Shown one piece after another: positions 48,350 to 57,183 of a stretch of DNA of 64,000 nt. The DNA is from Sandaracinaceae bacterium (GTDB taxonomy: Bacteria; Myxococcota_A; Polyangia; Polyangiales; JADJQN01), in the NCBI GenBank assembly GCA_016712745.1, contig JADJQN010000003.1:248001-312000 (forward strand), written 5' to 3'. The notes beneath the pieces were generated by a model. That model was not told where the DNA came from. It searched no databases and was given only the letters and a program-made list of their open reading frames with translations. Within the stretch, counting starts at the first letter, position 1; every line of letters begins with the position of its first letter. Both the position numbers and the translations under genes were made by a program.

Positions 48350-48823
48350 ATGACCATGACGCGCATCGTTGCACTCCTCAGTCTCGTCAGCCTCTTCGTT
48401 GCAACACCCAACGTCGCAAACGCATGCAGCTGCATGGAGCAGTCGCGCGAGGCCGCGTTTGCGGCGGCGTCGGATGTATTCGAAGGCCGCGTGCGCTCGA
48501 TCACGCGGGAAGGTCCAGCGAATGGCGGACCTGAATCGGCGTTCGTTGTGGAGTTCGACGTCGTGCAAACATGGAAGGGCGCAGCTCACGAACGCGTCAC
48601 TGTTCGCACCGCAACTCAGTCAGCAGCGTGTGGTTACGGCTTTCGCGAGCACACCTCGTACTTGGTCTACGCGCGCACTGTGCAAGACCGCATGTACGCC
48701 GGCCTCTGCAGCCGCACGCGTTTGATGTCGGAAGCCGCCGAAGACATCCGCGCGATGGGCGCAGGCGTTACGCCGGTGGATATCGATCCGAACGCAACCG
48801 TACCCAGCCGTCGCACGCGCTAG
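48350..48823 (+). CDS. Secreted TIMP/NTR-like protein
   Basis: About 157 residues. Signal peptide ending ANA, then CSC directly at the mature N-terminus, as in tissue inhibitors of metalloproteinases where the N-terminal Cys sits at the cleavage point. Four or five later cysteines (QSAACGYG, LCSRTR) and the short OB-fold strands (VFEGRVRSI, VEFDVVQTWKG) fit the netrin/TIMP-like fold. Bacterial members are thought to bind proteases or surface proteins; actual inhibition is not shown. Start at ATG 48350 or 48356. Confidence 0.75.
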   Translation: MTMTRIVALLSLVSLFVATPNVANACSCMEQSREAAFAAASDVFEGRVRSITREGPANGGPESAFVVEFDVVQTWKGAAHERVTVRTATQSAACGYGFREHTSYLVYARTVQDRMYAGLCSRTRLMSEAAEDIRAMGAGVTPVDIDPNATVPSRRTR

Positions 48824-48853
48824 ATCCTCGCCTGAGCAGCTCCGATTTGCGCG

Positions 48854-50065
48854 CTACGGTGCGGTGATATGCGTGGTCGCGGTGTTATCCGCGGGTGTAG
48901 CCTCGGGAATGGGTGTTCGGTGCTCCCCGACGGGCGTTCGCGCGGAACATGTTGCCTCGTAGGTGTGGCCACGCTGCGACGCGCGGTCGAGTGCGACCGT
49001 CACCGCGACCTCGTCGCCATGTCGAAGCGCGGGAACGTGTTCATTTCCACTCGGCCACATGACGCCGGCGCGTAGGCGCCTGCGCGTGAGTTGATCGCGC
49101 AACGTGCATTCCACGATGACGACTGGCTCAACAAGGTTCCCGCTGTTGCGCACGCTCACGTCAAACCCGGTAATCGGAACGTCTCTCCACACCTCTTCAA
49201 GGCCGCCCATCGTTGTCGATCGCGTGGTTTCTCGCAGAGCAGCATCGATGCGCACAATCGCAAGATCATGTCGCCAGAGATCTCGCGTTCCAACTTCGAG
49301 CTCGGTTGTGATTACGTCATTCGTCGCATCGATGTCCCAACCTGGCTGGGCAGCAGTCAGACGGCAAGTCAGCGAATGGCGCCCCGCTGCGAGGGGCCCT
49401 AACGAAATCGTTCTGTTCTCCATCCGCCGCTGCGCTGCCGGCTGCACTTCGACCGCGTGATTATCGATTCGGCACTCAATGCGGGGATCGAGCAGTGCCG
49501 CCGTGCGGTTTCGGTCTTCAATGAGAAGTGGCAAACATGCATTTTGCCCATCGATGGCAGGAAGGTTCGTCTCGCAGTCTTGCGGGTACGCGCGCCCGTC
49601 CCGCTCTATCGGAACGGTCGTGATGGCGTAGTTGGGCAGGCGCGCGCCTTGCACCACCACTGTCTCCTGCAGGTTGCCCACACGCATGGGCGTAGCTCCG
49701 TTCGCAGGCACGAGCATTGCTTCGCAACTCACCTGCTGCGAACCAACCGGAACGTCTGAAGGACGCAGCCCCGGCGGAATCCCCACTCGCACCCGCCCTC
49801 CATTCCGAATGCCACTCGTTGATCCTCTGAGCGTGACCGCACCGAGCGTGCACGTCACTTGCAGCGCCTCCCCGCCCGAAACGCAGCCGGAAAACTCGAC
49901 GCTTAGCGGAGTGAGCACGTCGCCCGTCACTTGTTGGTATGAGAGCACGTGGTGGATGTGATCTAACTCAACGCGGCTGCAGCCGGGCTGCGCGAGGGCT
50001 GTGTCCGGCACCGCCGCAAGGGCGATGACAAGCGCAACGATTGCATAGAGGAGACGCCTGAGCAC
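48854..50065 (-). CDS. Secreted protein of unknown function with beta-sandwich domains
   Basis: About 403 residues from GTG 50065, with a signal peptide (LLYAIVALVIALAAV, cleavage near ALAQ). The frame stays open to 50137. Two or three immunoglobulin-like domains are suggested by repeats of strands with central cysteines (TCTLGAVTLRG; IECRIDNHAVEVQ; VECTLRDQLTRRR), a CARDB-like pattern. Function unknown. It is the last gene of a long same-strand run that includes the sugar transporter. Confidence 0.65.
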   Translation of the reverse strand: MLRRLLYAIVALVIALAAVPDTALAQPGCSRVELDHIHHVLSYQQVTGDVLTPLSVEFSGCVSGGEALQVTCTLGAVTLRGSTSGIRNGGRVRVGIPPGLRPSDVPVGSQQVSCEAMLVPANGATPMRVGNLQETVVVQGARLPNYAITTVPIERDGRAYPQDCETNLPAIDGQNACLPLLIEDRNRTAALLDPRIECRIDNHAVEVQPAAQRRMENRTISLGPLAAGRHSLTCRLTAAQPGWDIDATNDVITTELEVGTRDLWRHDLAIVRIDAALRETTRSTTMGGLEEVWRDVPITGFDVSVRNSGNLVEPVVIVECTLRDQLTRRRLRAGVMWPSGNEHVPALRHGDEVAVTVALDRASQRGHTYEATCSARTPVGEHRTPIPEATPADNTATTHITAP

Positions 50066-50159
50066 GAGATCGAAGCTAGGCGACGCGAGTGACTCGAGCA
50101 ATGGTGTGGGTCGAATCTTAACCGCGTCTCGCTGCAAATTAAGTGCGCAAAGCTCCGCG

Positions 50160-51401
50160 TCAATTCTGCGTTAGGCGAACGGCGCGGAATGTGTCGCATC
50201 GATGATGCGCGACGGAGTTCTCCGGATCGCTGAGATACTCAGGGTCTTCAATGTCACCCTCCAACGTTCGCTGAACCAACAAGACGCCGGCCTCAACGAA
50301 TCCAACTGGCTCAACGCCCTCAAGCTCCCGCATCTCCGTGCCGGATTGAATACGCAACACGCCCTCTGGCGTTTGCCATGCGAAGCGGCCTTCGTCATCG
50401 ACTGCGCGAAGGAGCGGCTGCGGAATCGAAGCCGTCTCCTGGTGCGTTTGCAGATCGATGATGCTCGTCACAAAGCCGGAGCTATTCATGGTTTCGAGCG
50501 CGCCGAATCGAACGTTCGACGAGGCAACGAAGATCATCGTGCTATTTACCGAGCTGTTCTTGCAAAGAACGACAGTCGCTGGTGCCGACGTTGCGGGGTC
50601 AAGGTGGCCGATGCAGACGCGGGTTGCATCCTGCAATGCGCGTGTCGTGTCGTCGTAGCTGAAGTAGAGCGTGTTGTCGGGCGCCCAGTACATGTCGTGC
50701 ACGGTCCCGCTGGGATAACGCACGCGCGGGATCGCGGCGTGCATGCGCGCGGCAATCTCTTCGTGGCCGCAACGACCCCGGCAGGAAGCAAACGCGAGCC
50801 AATGCGCGTCAGGCGAGAACGTCGCTGAGAAGCCCCGAACGTTGGGCATGAGCGTTGCGCGTTCATGGTCGATTGCGTACACGCGGCCGTTGTCGTCGGG
50901 AACGATACCCAACGTGCTGACGGAATCGAAAACGGCCCCGCCGAGCGACCTCAGTCCAAAGCGGCGTGCAAGCTCACGAAGCCCGCCAAGCTCGGCGACG
51001 TAGGCCGCTGTTTCGATTTCAGATTCCGGTCCGTGAGTTTCCACAATGCAGCCGCTATCACCGGCGACGACTGAGTAGTACTCGCCGCTCGCGGCACTTC
51101 CCGGATCATCTGCGTCTGCAAACATCGCCATCGATCGAACGAGCAGCTGCCCTCCGGCGTTGCGGGCCACGAACCACGACGCCATCGGCAAGGGAAGCGC
51201 GCCATTCACTTCTGCCGGCAGCGCGCTCGCAAGCTGCATCTGGGTAGCGAGAGAACTTTGCGGATTCTCCGAATCACGCGCCTGCGGCGCGTTCGATGCC
51301 GGCGCGTGCGCGCGGGGCGCGGAAAGAGGCCCGCCGCACGCAGTCACGCACACGCTAAATGCGCCCGCCGCAACGAATGCGCGGAGCTTGGTGCCGAGCA
51401 C
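50160..51401 (-). CDS. Lipoprotein with beta-propeller-like repeats
   Basis: A 413-residue predicted lipoprotein (lipobox VTAC, Cys22). Pro/Ala-rich linker then repeated strands with FSPDAHWLAFAS, YWAPDNTLYFSYDD, EGRFAWQTPEG, as in TolB-like or WD-like propellers. The role is unknown. Only five bases separate its start from the aldolase stop, so co-transcription is likely. Confidence 0.8.
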   Translation of the reverse strand: MLGTKLRAFVAAGAFSVCVTACGGPLSAPRAHAPASNAPQARDSENPQSSLATQMQLASALPAEVNGALPLPMASWFVARNAGGQLLVRSMAMFADADDPGSAASGEYYSVVAGDSGCIVETHGPESEIETAAYVAELGGLRELARRFGLRSLGGAVFDSVSTLGIVPDDNGRVYAIDHERATLMPNVRGFSATFSPDAHWLAFASCRGRCGHEEIAARMHAAIPRVRYPSGTVHDMYWAPDNTLYFSYDDTTRALQDATRVCIGHLDPATSAPATVVLCKNSSVNSTMIFVASSNVRFGALETMNSSGFVTSIIDLQTHQETASIPQPLLRAVDDEGRFAWQTPEGVLRIQSGTEMRELEGVEPVGFVEAGVLLVQRTLEGDIEDPEYLSDPENSVAHHRCDTFRAVRLTQN

Positions 51402-51406
51402 GCGCC

Positions 51407-52315
51407 TCAGCCCTTCATGATCTTGATGACGTCCTGAAGGAGCTTGGTGCCGTCAGCCTTCGAGCGCTGGAAGGAGTTGCGGCCCATGATGGAGCCATTG
51501 CCGCCGCCTGCTTTGATGGCGCGGATCTCTTCGAGCACTTCGTCCGTTCCCTTGGAGACGCCACCCGAGAAGATGACGATGCGTTTGCCGTTGAACGACG
51601 CCTTCATGACGTGGCGCACGCGATCAGCGAGGGTTGCTTTCTCGACACCCTCGTAGGACTTTTTCGCCGCGTCCTGCTCGATGTGATCGGTCGGCAACTT
51701 GACCTTCACGATATGCGCGCCGAGCTGGCAGGCGATGTGAGCTGCGTAGGCGACGACATCGAGCGCCGTCTCACCGGACTTCGACATGGTCGCTCCGCGC
51801 GGGTATGACCACATGACGGTCGGCAAACCAACTTCGCGAGCTTCCGACATCATGTCGCGGATCTCGCCGTACATGTCGTTGCGATAGCTCGAGCCAGGAT
51901 AGATCGTAAAGCCGATGGCCGTGCAACCGAGACGAAGAGCGTCGTTGACCGCCGAGGTGACAGCCGAGTACGGCTGGTCGGGCCCGCCGAGTGAATCACT
52001 GTTGTTCACTTTGAGGATGAGAGGCAACTTGCCGGCGTACTCGTGCGCGACAGCCTCCATGAATCCAAGGGGAGCCGCGTATGCGTTGCAGCCGGCTTCG
52101 ATGGCAAGCTTCGGATGGTAGCTCGGGTCGTAGCCCTCGACGTTTGGTGCGAAACTGCGCGCCGGTCCGTGCTCAAAGCCCTGATCGACTGGAAGAATCA
52201 CGAGGCTGCCCGTGCCCGCCAACGTACCTGTGTTCATAAGACGGCGAAGATTGCCGATGACACCGGGGTTTTCACCCGCGTAGTTGGAAAGGATGCGTTC
52301 GACGGCTTGGCTCAT
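51407..52315 (-). CDS. fbaB: Class I fructose-bisphosphate aldolase (FbaB/DhnA type)
   Basis: A 302-residue DhnA-type aldolase. ILPVDQGFEHGP, the Schiff-base Lys in VKVKLP and the phosphate-binding FSGGVSKG and GNGSIMGRN motifs are all present. It cleaves fructose 1,6-bisphosphate to dihydroxyacetone phosphate and glyceraldehyde 3-phosphate. Downstream of the malEFGK-like cluster, it ties sugar uptake to glycolysis. ATG 52315, 64 bases downstream of malG; probably in the same operon. Confidence 0.95.
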   Translation of the reverse strand: MSQAVERILSNYAGENPGVIGNLRRLMNTGTLAGTGSLVILPVDQGFEHGPARSFAPNVEGYDPSYHPKLAIEAGCNAYAAPLGFMEAVAHEYAGKLPLILKVNNSDSLGGPDQPYSAVTSAVNDALRLGCTAIGFTIYPGSSYRNDMYGEIRDMMSEAREVGLPTVMWSYPRGATMSKSGETALDVVAYAAHIACQLGAHIVKVKLPTDHIEQDAAKKSYEGVEKATLADRVRHVMKASFNGKRIVIFSGGVSKGTDEVLEEIRAIKAGGGNGSIMGRNSFQRSKADGTKLLQDVIKIMKG

Positions 52316-52379
52316 GATGGACTCCAGTTGAAGTTGCGCGGCGAGCATATCAACGCCTCAGGGCAACGCCAACCGCTTC

Positions 52380-53237
52380 TTAGCCCTTCACACTGCCCGA
52401 GGTGAGGCCGCCCGCGAGCTGACGTTGAAGCGCATAGAAAAGAACGCATACGGGAATCGACACGAGAATCGCGCCCGCGGCGAAGTTGCCCCATGCGGCG
52501 CTGTACTCGCTCACGTAGCTGTTCAGTAGTAGCGGAACGGTGAACATCTCCTCGCGTGACAAGAACGTCGCGGCGAGAATGAACTCGTTCCACGCCGTCA
52601 TGAACGCAAAAAGTCCGGTGACTGCCAATGCAGGTCGAGCCGCTGGGAGCGCCACACGTAGGAATGCGCCGAACTGAGTTGCGCCATCGACCATGGCCGC
52701 CTCTTCGATCTCACGCGGGATGGCTTCGAACGCGCTGCGTAACTGGAAGATTGCAAATGGCACCGCGCTTGTTGCGTACACGAGGATGAGGCCAGACCGC
52801 GTGTCGAGTAGGTGAAGACTATCGAGCAGCAGGTAGAGGGGAACACTCGCTGCCACGCCGGGAAACATCTGCGTGAAGAGAAGGAGCGACGTACCTGCCT
52901 TGGATCCAACAAAGCGGAATCGCGCGAGGGCATACGACGCGGGCGTGGCGATGGCGACTGCAACGAACGATGTTGCTAGCGAGATCACAACCGAGTTGAA
53001 GAGCTGCACGGCGAAGACCCAAGTGCCAGAGCTGTTTTGTCGAAAGAGCACGGAGGCAAAACTGTGGAACGAAATCGAATCTGGAATCGGCAATGCGCGG
53101 GCGTCCGGCGCACCACTTGGCGCAAGCGCGAGCGAGACAACCCACAGAATCGGATAGAGCGCAGCGCACACAGCGACAAGAAGTACAAAATGGATTGCTA
53201 CCTCAACAAGCACCGCGCGCGTAGAGCTCTGCTTCAT
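52380..53237 (-). CDS. malG: Maltodextrin ABC transporter permease MalG-like
   Basis: A 285-residue permease with six predicted membrane helices and the EAA loop (EEAAMVDGATQFGAFLRVALPAARPAL) that docks on the ATPase. The start ATG overlaps the malEF stop as ATGA. Forms the second membrane subunit of a carbohydrate ABC importer. Confidence 0.93.
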   Translation of the reverse strand: MKQSSTRAVLVEVAIHFVLLVAVCAALYPILWVVSLALAPSGAPDARALPIPDSISFHSFASVLFRQNSSGTWVFAVQLFNSVVISLATSFVAVAIATPASYALARFRFVGSKAGTSLLLFTQMFPGVAASVPLYLLLDSLHLLDTRSGLILVYATSAVPFAIFQLRSAFEAIPREIEEAAMVDGATQFGAFLRVALPAARPALAVTGLFAFMTAWNEFILAATFLSREEMFTVPLLLNSYVSEYSAAWGNFAAGAILVSIPVCVLFYALQRQLAGGLTSGSVKG

Positions 53238-55414
53238 CGCGTGCCGCCTACGGGCTCGGTATTGCGGGACAGCAAGCGATTGCCGCCCACGAGCAAGAGG
53301 AAGATCAGCACCGCGTACGCCGCGGCGTATCCGTATTGCTGCGAGCGCGTGAATGCCCATCGATACGCTTCCGAAACGAGGATTTCTGTCGTTCCGTCGG
53401 GCTCGCCGCCACTGACGAGAAAGACAACATTGAACATATTGAACGTCCACACCGCGCCCATCGCCACGGCGGGCGCGAGCGCGGGCCCAAGCAAAGGCAG
53501 CGTGATGAAACGGAAGCGCTGCCACGACGTAGCGCCATCAACCGAGGCGGCTTCGTAGAGGTCATTCGGGATCGATGCGAGAGCGCCGAGCGTCACGACC
53601 ATCATGAAAGGAAAGCCAAGCCAGGTATTGGTGGCCAAGTTGGCGGCGAACGCAGTGGAAAAATGTGCAAACCATGAGACCGGCTCGACTCCAAGGTGCG
53701 AAAGGATCGCGTTCACCGAGCCGAGCTGGCGATGAAACATCCCCTTCCAAGCCAGCGCCGTGACGTAACTCGGCACAGCCCAGGGAAGAATGAGCAGCAC
53801 GCGATACGCGCCTCGCATCTTTAGCATCGGGCGATGCAGAGCGAGGGCCAGTGCCACTCCGATGCTCACGTGCAAAAGAAGGTTGAGCACCGTCCACAAG
53901 ACAGTGACGAGCAGCACAAGCCAAAACGAACCGTGCGCGAAGATTGGGCCGCCCTGTGCAGTGAGTATGTCCACGTAGTTGGCAACGCCAACAAAGTGCA
54001 TATCGCGACCATGGCCAGCGAAGAACGACGTCGCAGCGCCCACAAGTAGTGGAAGAATCACCAGCAAGGCAATCGCGAGCGCAGCATGCAGGACGTAGCG
54101 ATAGGCAGGCCAGGAACGGCGAATCCGAGCGCGCATGCCCGCGTCCGCGATCTTGCGAATCGAAACGATCGTGAGCACGAGAAAGAGGAGTCCGACGACC
54201 ACGAGAAAGACGGTCGGGTTCTGCGCCGGCATAGTTTCGCGGGTAATCATCTCGAAACGGTGCGCGCCTTCCGCAAGCGCTACGCGGATGGGCATCTCAC
54301 CTTCGAGGGCCTTACGAAGCGCGCGATTCGCCGGCTCGAACGCCGCGCGCATCTTGCGATGCGTGGGCATCAACACCGAGTGCGACGCGGCGGCACGAAA
54401 TGCGCTGAGGAGGGAATCGTTGGCAACGCGCGCGTCGGCTTGCACCGCATTCGAGGTGACTGTCTGACGCCCAATGAGCGCGCGCGGCAGAGCGCCGGAA
54501 GGACTCGCCAGAAATGCAATGAGATCACGCGAAGTCGCTGCGTCGCGCGCGCCGCGCGCAAGCAGAGCACCTTCCACCGACACAAACGAACGCATGCGAT
54601 GGCCCCCGACGGTCGGGAGAGGCACCACCCGATACCGAAGGCCCGCAGGCAGATCCGTTGCGAGCCATGGTCCACTGATCGCCGCCGCAGCGCGTCCCGA
54701 CGCAAAGAGCTGGGTGACCAATGCCCCGCTTGCGTCTTGGGGCACGACGTCCTGCTGCACCAAATCCCGCAACACAGCGACCGTCCTCTCTGCCGACGGT
54801 CCCGTGAACGTGTAATGTCCGGTCGCGTCGAGAAGCTCGCCGCCAAAAGCATGCAGCACAGCCGCGGCGTAATAGGCGCTGTCGGTTTCAAACGCGAGCG
54901 GGGAAACGCCAGGCGCAAGTACGGGTGCGAGCGCACGAAATTCTTCGAGAGACGCTGGCGGCGTGGCAAGCAGGGCTTCGTTTACGTAAAGGGCCGTGCA
55001 CTTGAGCGCGATCGGAAGTCCGTAAAGAACATTGTCGACGCGGAATGCGTCGAGGTAGCCGCGCTCGACGTCGTCCGAGACCGCGGTGGGAATAGGCCCA
55101 ATCGATGCAACGAGCTCGCCATCGACATAGGTGCGAATGCCATCGTGCGCGACAATGAACACATCCGGTCCATTGCCTGTGGGAATCGCGCTTTCCAGTT
55201 TGGAAGCGTAGGCGCCAAAGGGAACCGCAACTTCCGTGACGTTTACTCCAGGGTGCGCGGCTTCGAACGCCGTAATCGCTTCGTGAAGGCCGCGCGCTTC
55301 AGCTTCGCCGTACGCATGCCAAAGCGTCACAGAGGTTTCATCGGCGGAGGCTTGAGGGCTAGGCAGCAAGCAGAGGCTCGCCAGCGCAGCGGCCAACGCA
55401 AACCATCGCTTCAT
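53234..55414 (-). CDS. Fused MalE-MalF: solute-binding domain joined to permease
   Basis: A 726-residue fusion. Residues 1-24 are a signal peptide; about 25-390 is an extracellular sugar-binding (MalE-like) protein (TLWHAYGEAEARGLHEAITAFE, GPDVFIVAHDGI); a helical linker leads to about six membrane helices (430-720) with the MalF EAA loop (YEAASVDGATSWQRFRFITLPLL). MalE and MalF are separate in E. coli. A similar fusion has been described in Bdellovibrio, and it implies a fixed 1:1 ratio with a tethered receptor. ATG 55414 overlaps the malK stop as ATGA. Confidence 0.93.
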   Translation of the reverse strand: MKRWFALAAALASLCLLPSPQASADETSVTLWHAYGEAEARGLHEAITAFEAAHPGVNVTEVAVPFGAYASKLESAIPTGNGPDVFIVAHDGIRTYVDGELVASIGPIPTAVSDDVERGYLDAFRVDNVLYGLPIALKCTALYVNEALLATPPASLEEFRALAPVLAPGVSPLAFETDSAYYAAAVLHAFGGELLDATGHYTFTGPSAERTVAVLRDLVQQDVVPQDASGALVTQLFASGRAAAAISGPWLATDLPAGLRYRVVPLPTVGGHRMRSFVSVEGALLARGARDAATSRDLIAFLASPSGALPRALIGRQTVTSNAVQADARVANDSLLSAFRAAASHSVLMPTHRKMRAAFEPANRALRKALEGEMPIRVALAEGAHRFEMITRETMPAQNPTVFLVVVGLLFLVLTIVSIRKIADAGMRARIRRSWPAYRYVLHAALAIALLVILPLLVGAATSFFAGHGRDMHFVGVANYVDILTAQGGPIFAHGSFWLVLLVTVLWTVLNLLLHVSIGVALALALHRPMLKMRGAYRVLLILPWAVPSYVTALAWKGMFHRQLGSVNAILSHLGVEPVSWFAHFSTAFAANLATNTWLGFPFMMVVTLGALASIPNDLYEAASVDGATSWQRFRFITLPLLGPALAPAVAMGAVWTFNMFNVVFLVSGGEPDGTTEILVSEAYRWAFTRSQQYGYAAAYAVLIFLLLVGGNRLLSRNTEPVGGTR

Positions 55415-56466
55415 TGAACCGCGTCTCCCGATTGCACATCGAAGAAGTGTGCTTTGCCGTCGCGCACGTTAAGCGCGATGACGGTGCCTCGCATAGCGGT
55501 GCGTGCCACCTCTCCGTTGAGCCGCGCAACAAAGCTTACGTCGCCCACTTTGCCGTACGCGTGGCAGTCAAAGCCCAAGCGCTCGACAACGTCCACGACG
55601 AAACGCAACTGGCCGTCCGACTCGGCCACCACCACGTCTTCGGAGCGCACCCCGACCGTGACCGTAGGCCCGCCGATCGAAGCTGGCACATGCACAGCAA
55701 AATCTTTCGCGCGTGCGATACCCGAGTCGATCGATGCCGGTATGAAATTCATCGCCGGGCTCCCCAAAAAGCCTGCCACAAAAAGTGTTCGCGGCTTCTC
55801 GTAGACTTCCAGCGGCGCGCCGATCTGCTCGACGCGTCCCGCTCGCAAGACCACGAGCCTGTCGGCGAGGGTCATGGCCTCCACTTGATCGTGCGTCACG
55901 TAAATAGTTGTCGCGTGCAAGCGATCGTGTAGGCGTTTGATCTCGACGCGCACTTCCGCGCGGAGCGCCGCATCGAGATTGGACAAGGGCTCATCAAAAA
56001 GGAAGAGCGCCGGATGTCTCGCTACCGCACGGCCCATCGCGACCCGCTGCCGCTGGCCGCCCGAGAGCTGCCGCGGGAAGCGTTCAAGCAAGGGTGTGAG
56101 CTCCAGCATCGACGACACTTCGCCAATGCGCTCCTCGATCGTTTGCGCCGAAGCCCCACGCAACTTGAGCCCGAACGCGAGATTGTCGCGCACGGTGAGA
56201 TGGGGATAGAGCGCGTAACTCTGAAAGACCATCGAGACATCGCGCTCGCGTGGCGGCAAGTGCGTTACGTCGCGATCTGCAATTCGAATCTCACCTTCGT
56301 CTGGCACTTCGAGCCCAGCGATGGTGCGCAAAAGCGTGCTCTTGCCGCATCCGCTCGGACCCACGAGCACCACAAGCTCGCCATCACGTACGTCGAGATC
56401 GATCCCGTGCAAGATTGGCGTCTTGCCAAGAACCTTCTTCACATTGCGTAACGTGAGCCCCGCCAC
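55411..56466 (-). CDS. malK: Maltodextrin ABC transporter ATP-binding protein (MalK/UgpC-like)
   Basis: About 351 residues. Walker A GPSGCGKST, signature LSGGQRQRVA, Walker B FLFDEPLSN, and a C-terminal OB-type regulatory domain as in MalK/UgpC. GTG 56466 is chosen; an in-frame TTG 56484 would add six residues. First gene of malK-malEF-malG, with ATGA overlaps between genes showing tight coupling. Confidence 0.94.
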   Translation of the reverse strand: MAGLTLRNVKKVLGKTPILHGIDLDVRDGELVVLVGPSGCGKSTLLRTIAGLEVPDEGEIRIADRDVTHLPPRERDVSMVFQSYALYPHLTVRDNLAFGLKLRGASAQTIEERIGEVSSMLELTPLLERFPRQLSGGQRQRVAMGRAVARHPALFLFDEPLSNLDAALRAEVRVEIKRLHDRLHATTIYVTHDQVEAMTLADRLVVLRAGRVEQIGAPLEVYEKPRTLFVAGFLGSPAMNFIPASIDSGIARAKDFAVHVPASIGGPTVTVGVRSEDVVVAESDGQLRFVVDVVERLGFDCHAYGKVGDVSFVARLNGEVARTAMRGTVIALNVRDGKAHFFDVQSGDAVQ

Positions 56467-56517
56467 GGCGGCATTGTGGCACAACTGCCACGCCGCGTGC
56501 GCGGGGCAATTCGAGCG

Positions 56518-57087
56518 CTAGAGCAGACCGCTAATGTGCGACGTGCGATCGATGGGGCGCACGCTGTTGTTTACAACTTGTGAGCGATGAAGCTCGGGCG
56601 ACTCCTTGGGCATCGCACCAGGTTCGATGCGCGGTGTTCTCGGAAGTCCGTCAAAATCGCGGTCCTTCACAACGAAGACCGGGCAACGTGCCATCGCGAC
56701 TAGTTCTTCGGCAACGGAACCGAGTATCCACTTCTCAACTCCCGTGCGGCTGTGCGAGCCGGTGACAATCACGTCGGCATCGTAGTCAACCGCGACCTGG
56801 TGGATCACAGTAGCGGGATGTCCGACGCGCACGTGCAAGCGTACATGCGGAGCATGCGGCACCGTGCGAACGAGCTCCTCGATACGCGCGTGCAATGCGA
56901 GCATTGCGGCGTCGATCTCCTTTGCCACCTTTCCGACGTCAGCCAAAGACTCCTCTTCGTGGGGTACGACGCTGATCGCATGGATTTCGCCGCCGCGTCC
57001 GTCGAGCAAGTGCAGCGCCTGCCTGAGCGCCAGGGGGCTCTGATCGGTAAGGTCGACGCCCACGCAAACGATTAATGGATTGGCCAT
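56518..57087 (-). CDS. Universal stress protein UspA-like
   Basis: A 189-residue protein with a UspA domain: VCVGVDLTDQSPLALRQAL at the start and the ATP-binding VIVTGSHSRTGVEKWILGSVAEELVAMA motif near residue 110-135. An extra C-terminal 45-residue tail follows. UspA proteins bind ATP and change stress resistance; the specific role is unknown. Starts at ATG 57087, 97 bases from the divergent GH15-like gene. Confidence 0.9.
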   Translation of the reverse strand: MANPLIVCVGVDLTDQSPLALRQALHLLDGRGGEIHAISVVPHEEESLADVGKVAKEIDAAMLALHARIEELVRTVPHAPHVRLHVRVGHPATVIHQVAVDYDADVIVTGSHSRTGVEKWILGSVAEELVAMARCPVFVVKDRDFDGLPRTPRIEPGAMPKESPELHRSQVVNNSVRPIDRTSHISGLL

Positions 57088-57183
57088 ATTGTCCTCGATT
57101 CCTATGGGCGATCGAGAAGATGCCCCGCTACTGGATATGGGCCGAATGAAATGCCCGTCAAGCCGTGCAATAGTCCGCAACCG

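Noticed and set aside
54086..55417. A 443-codon plus-strand frame opposite malE-malF.
   Set aside because: No recognisable domain, Arg-rich shadow composition, and it lies fully inside the transporter gene.
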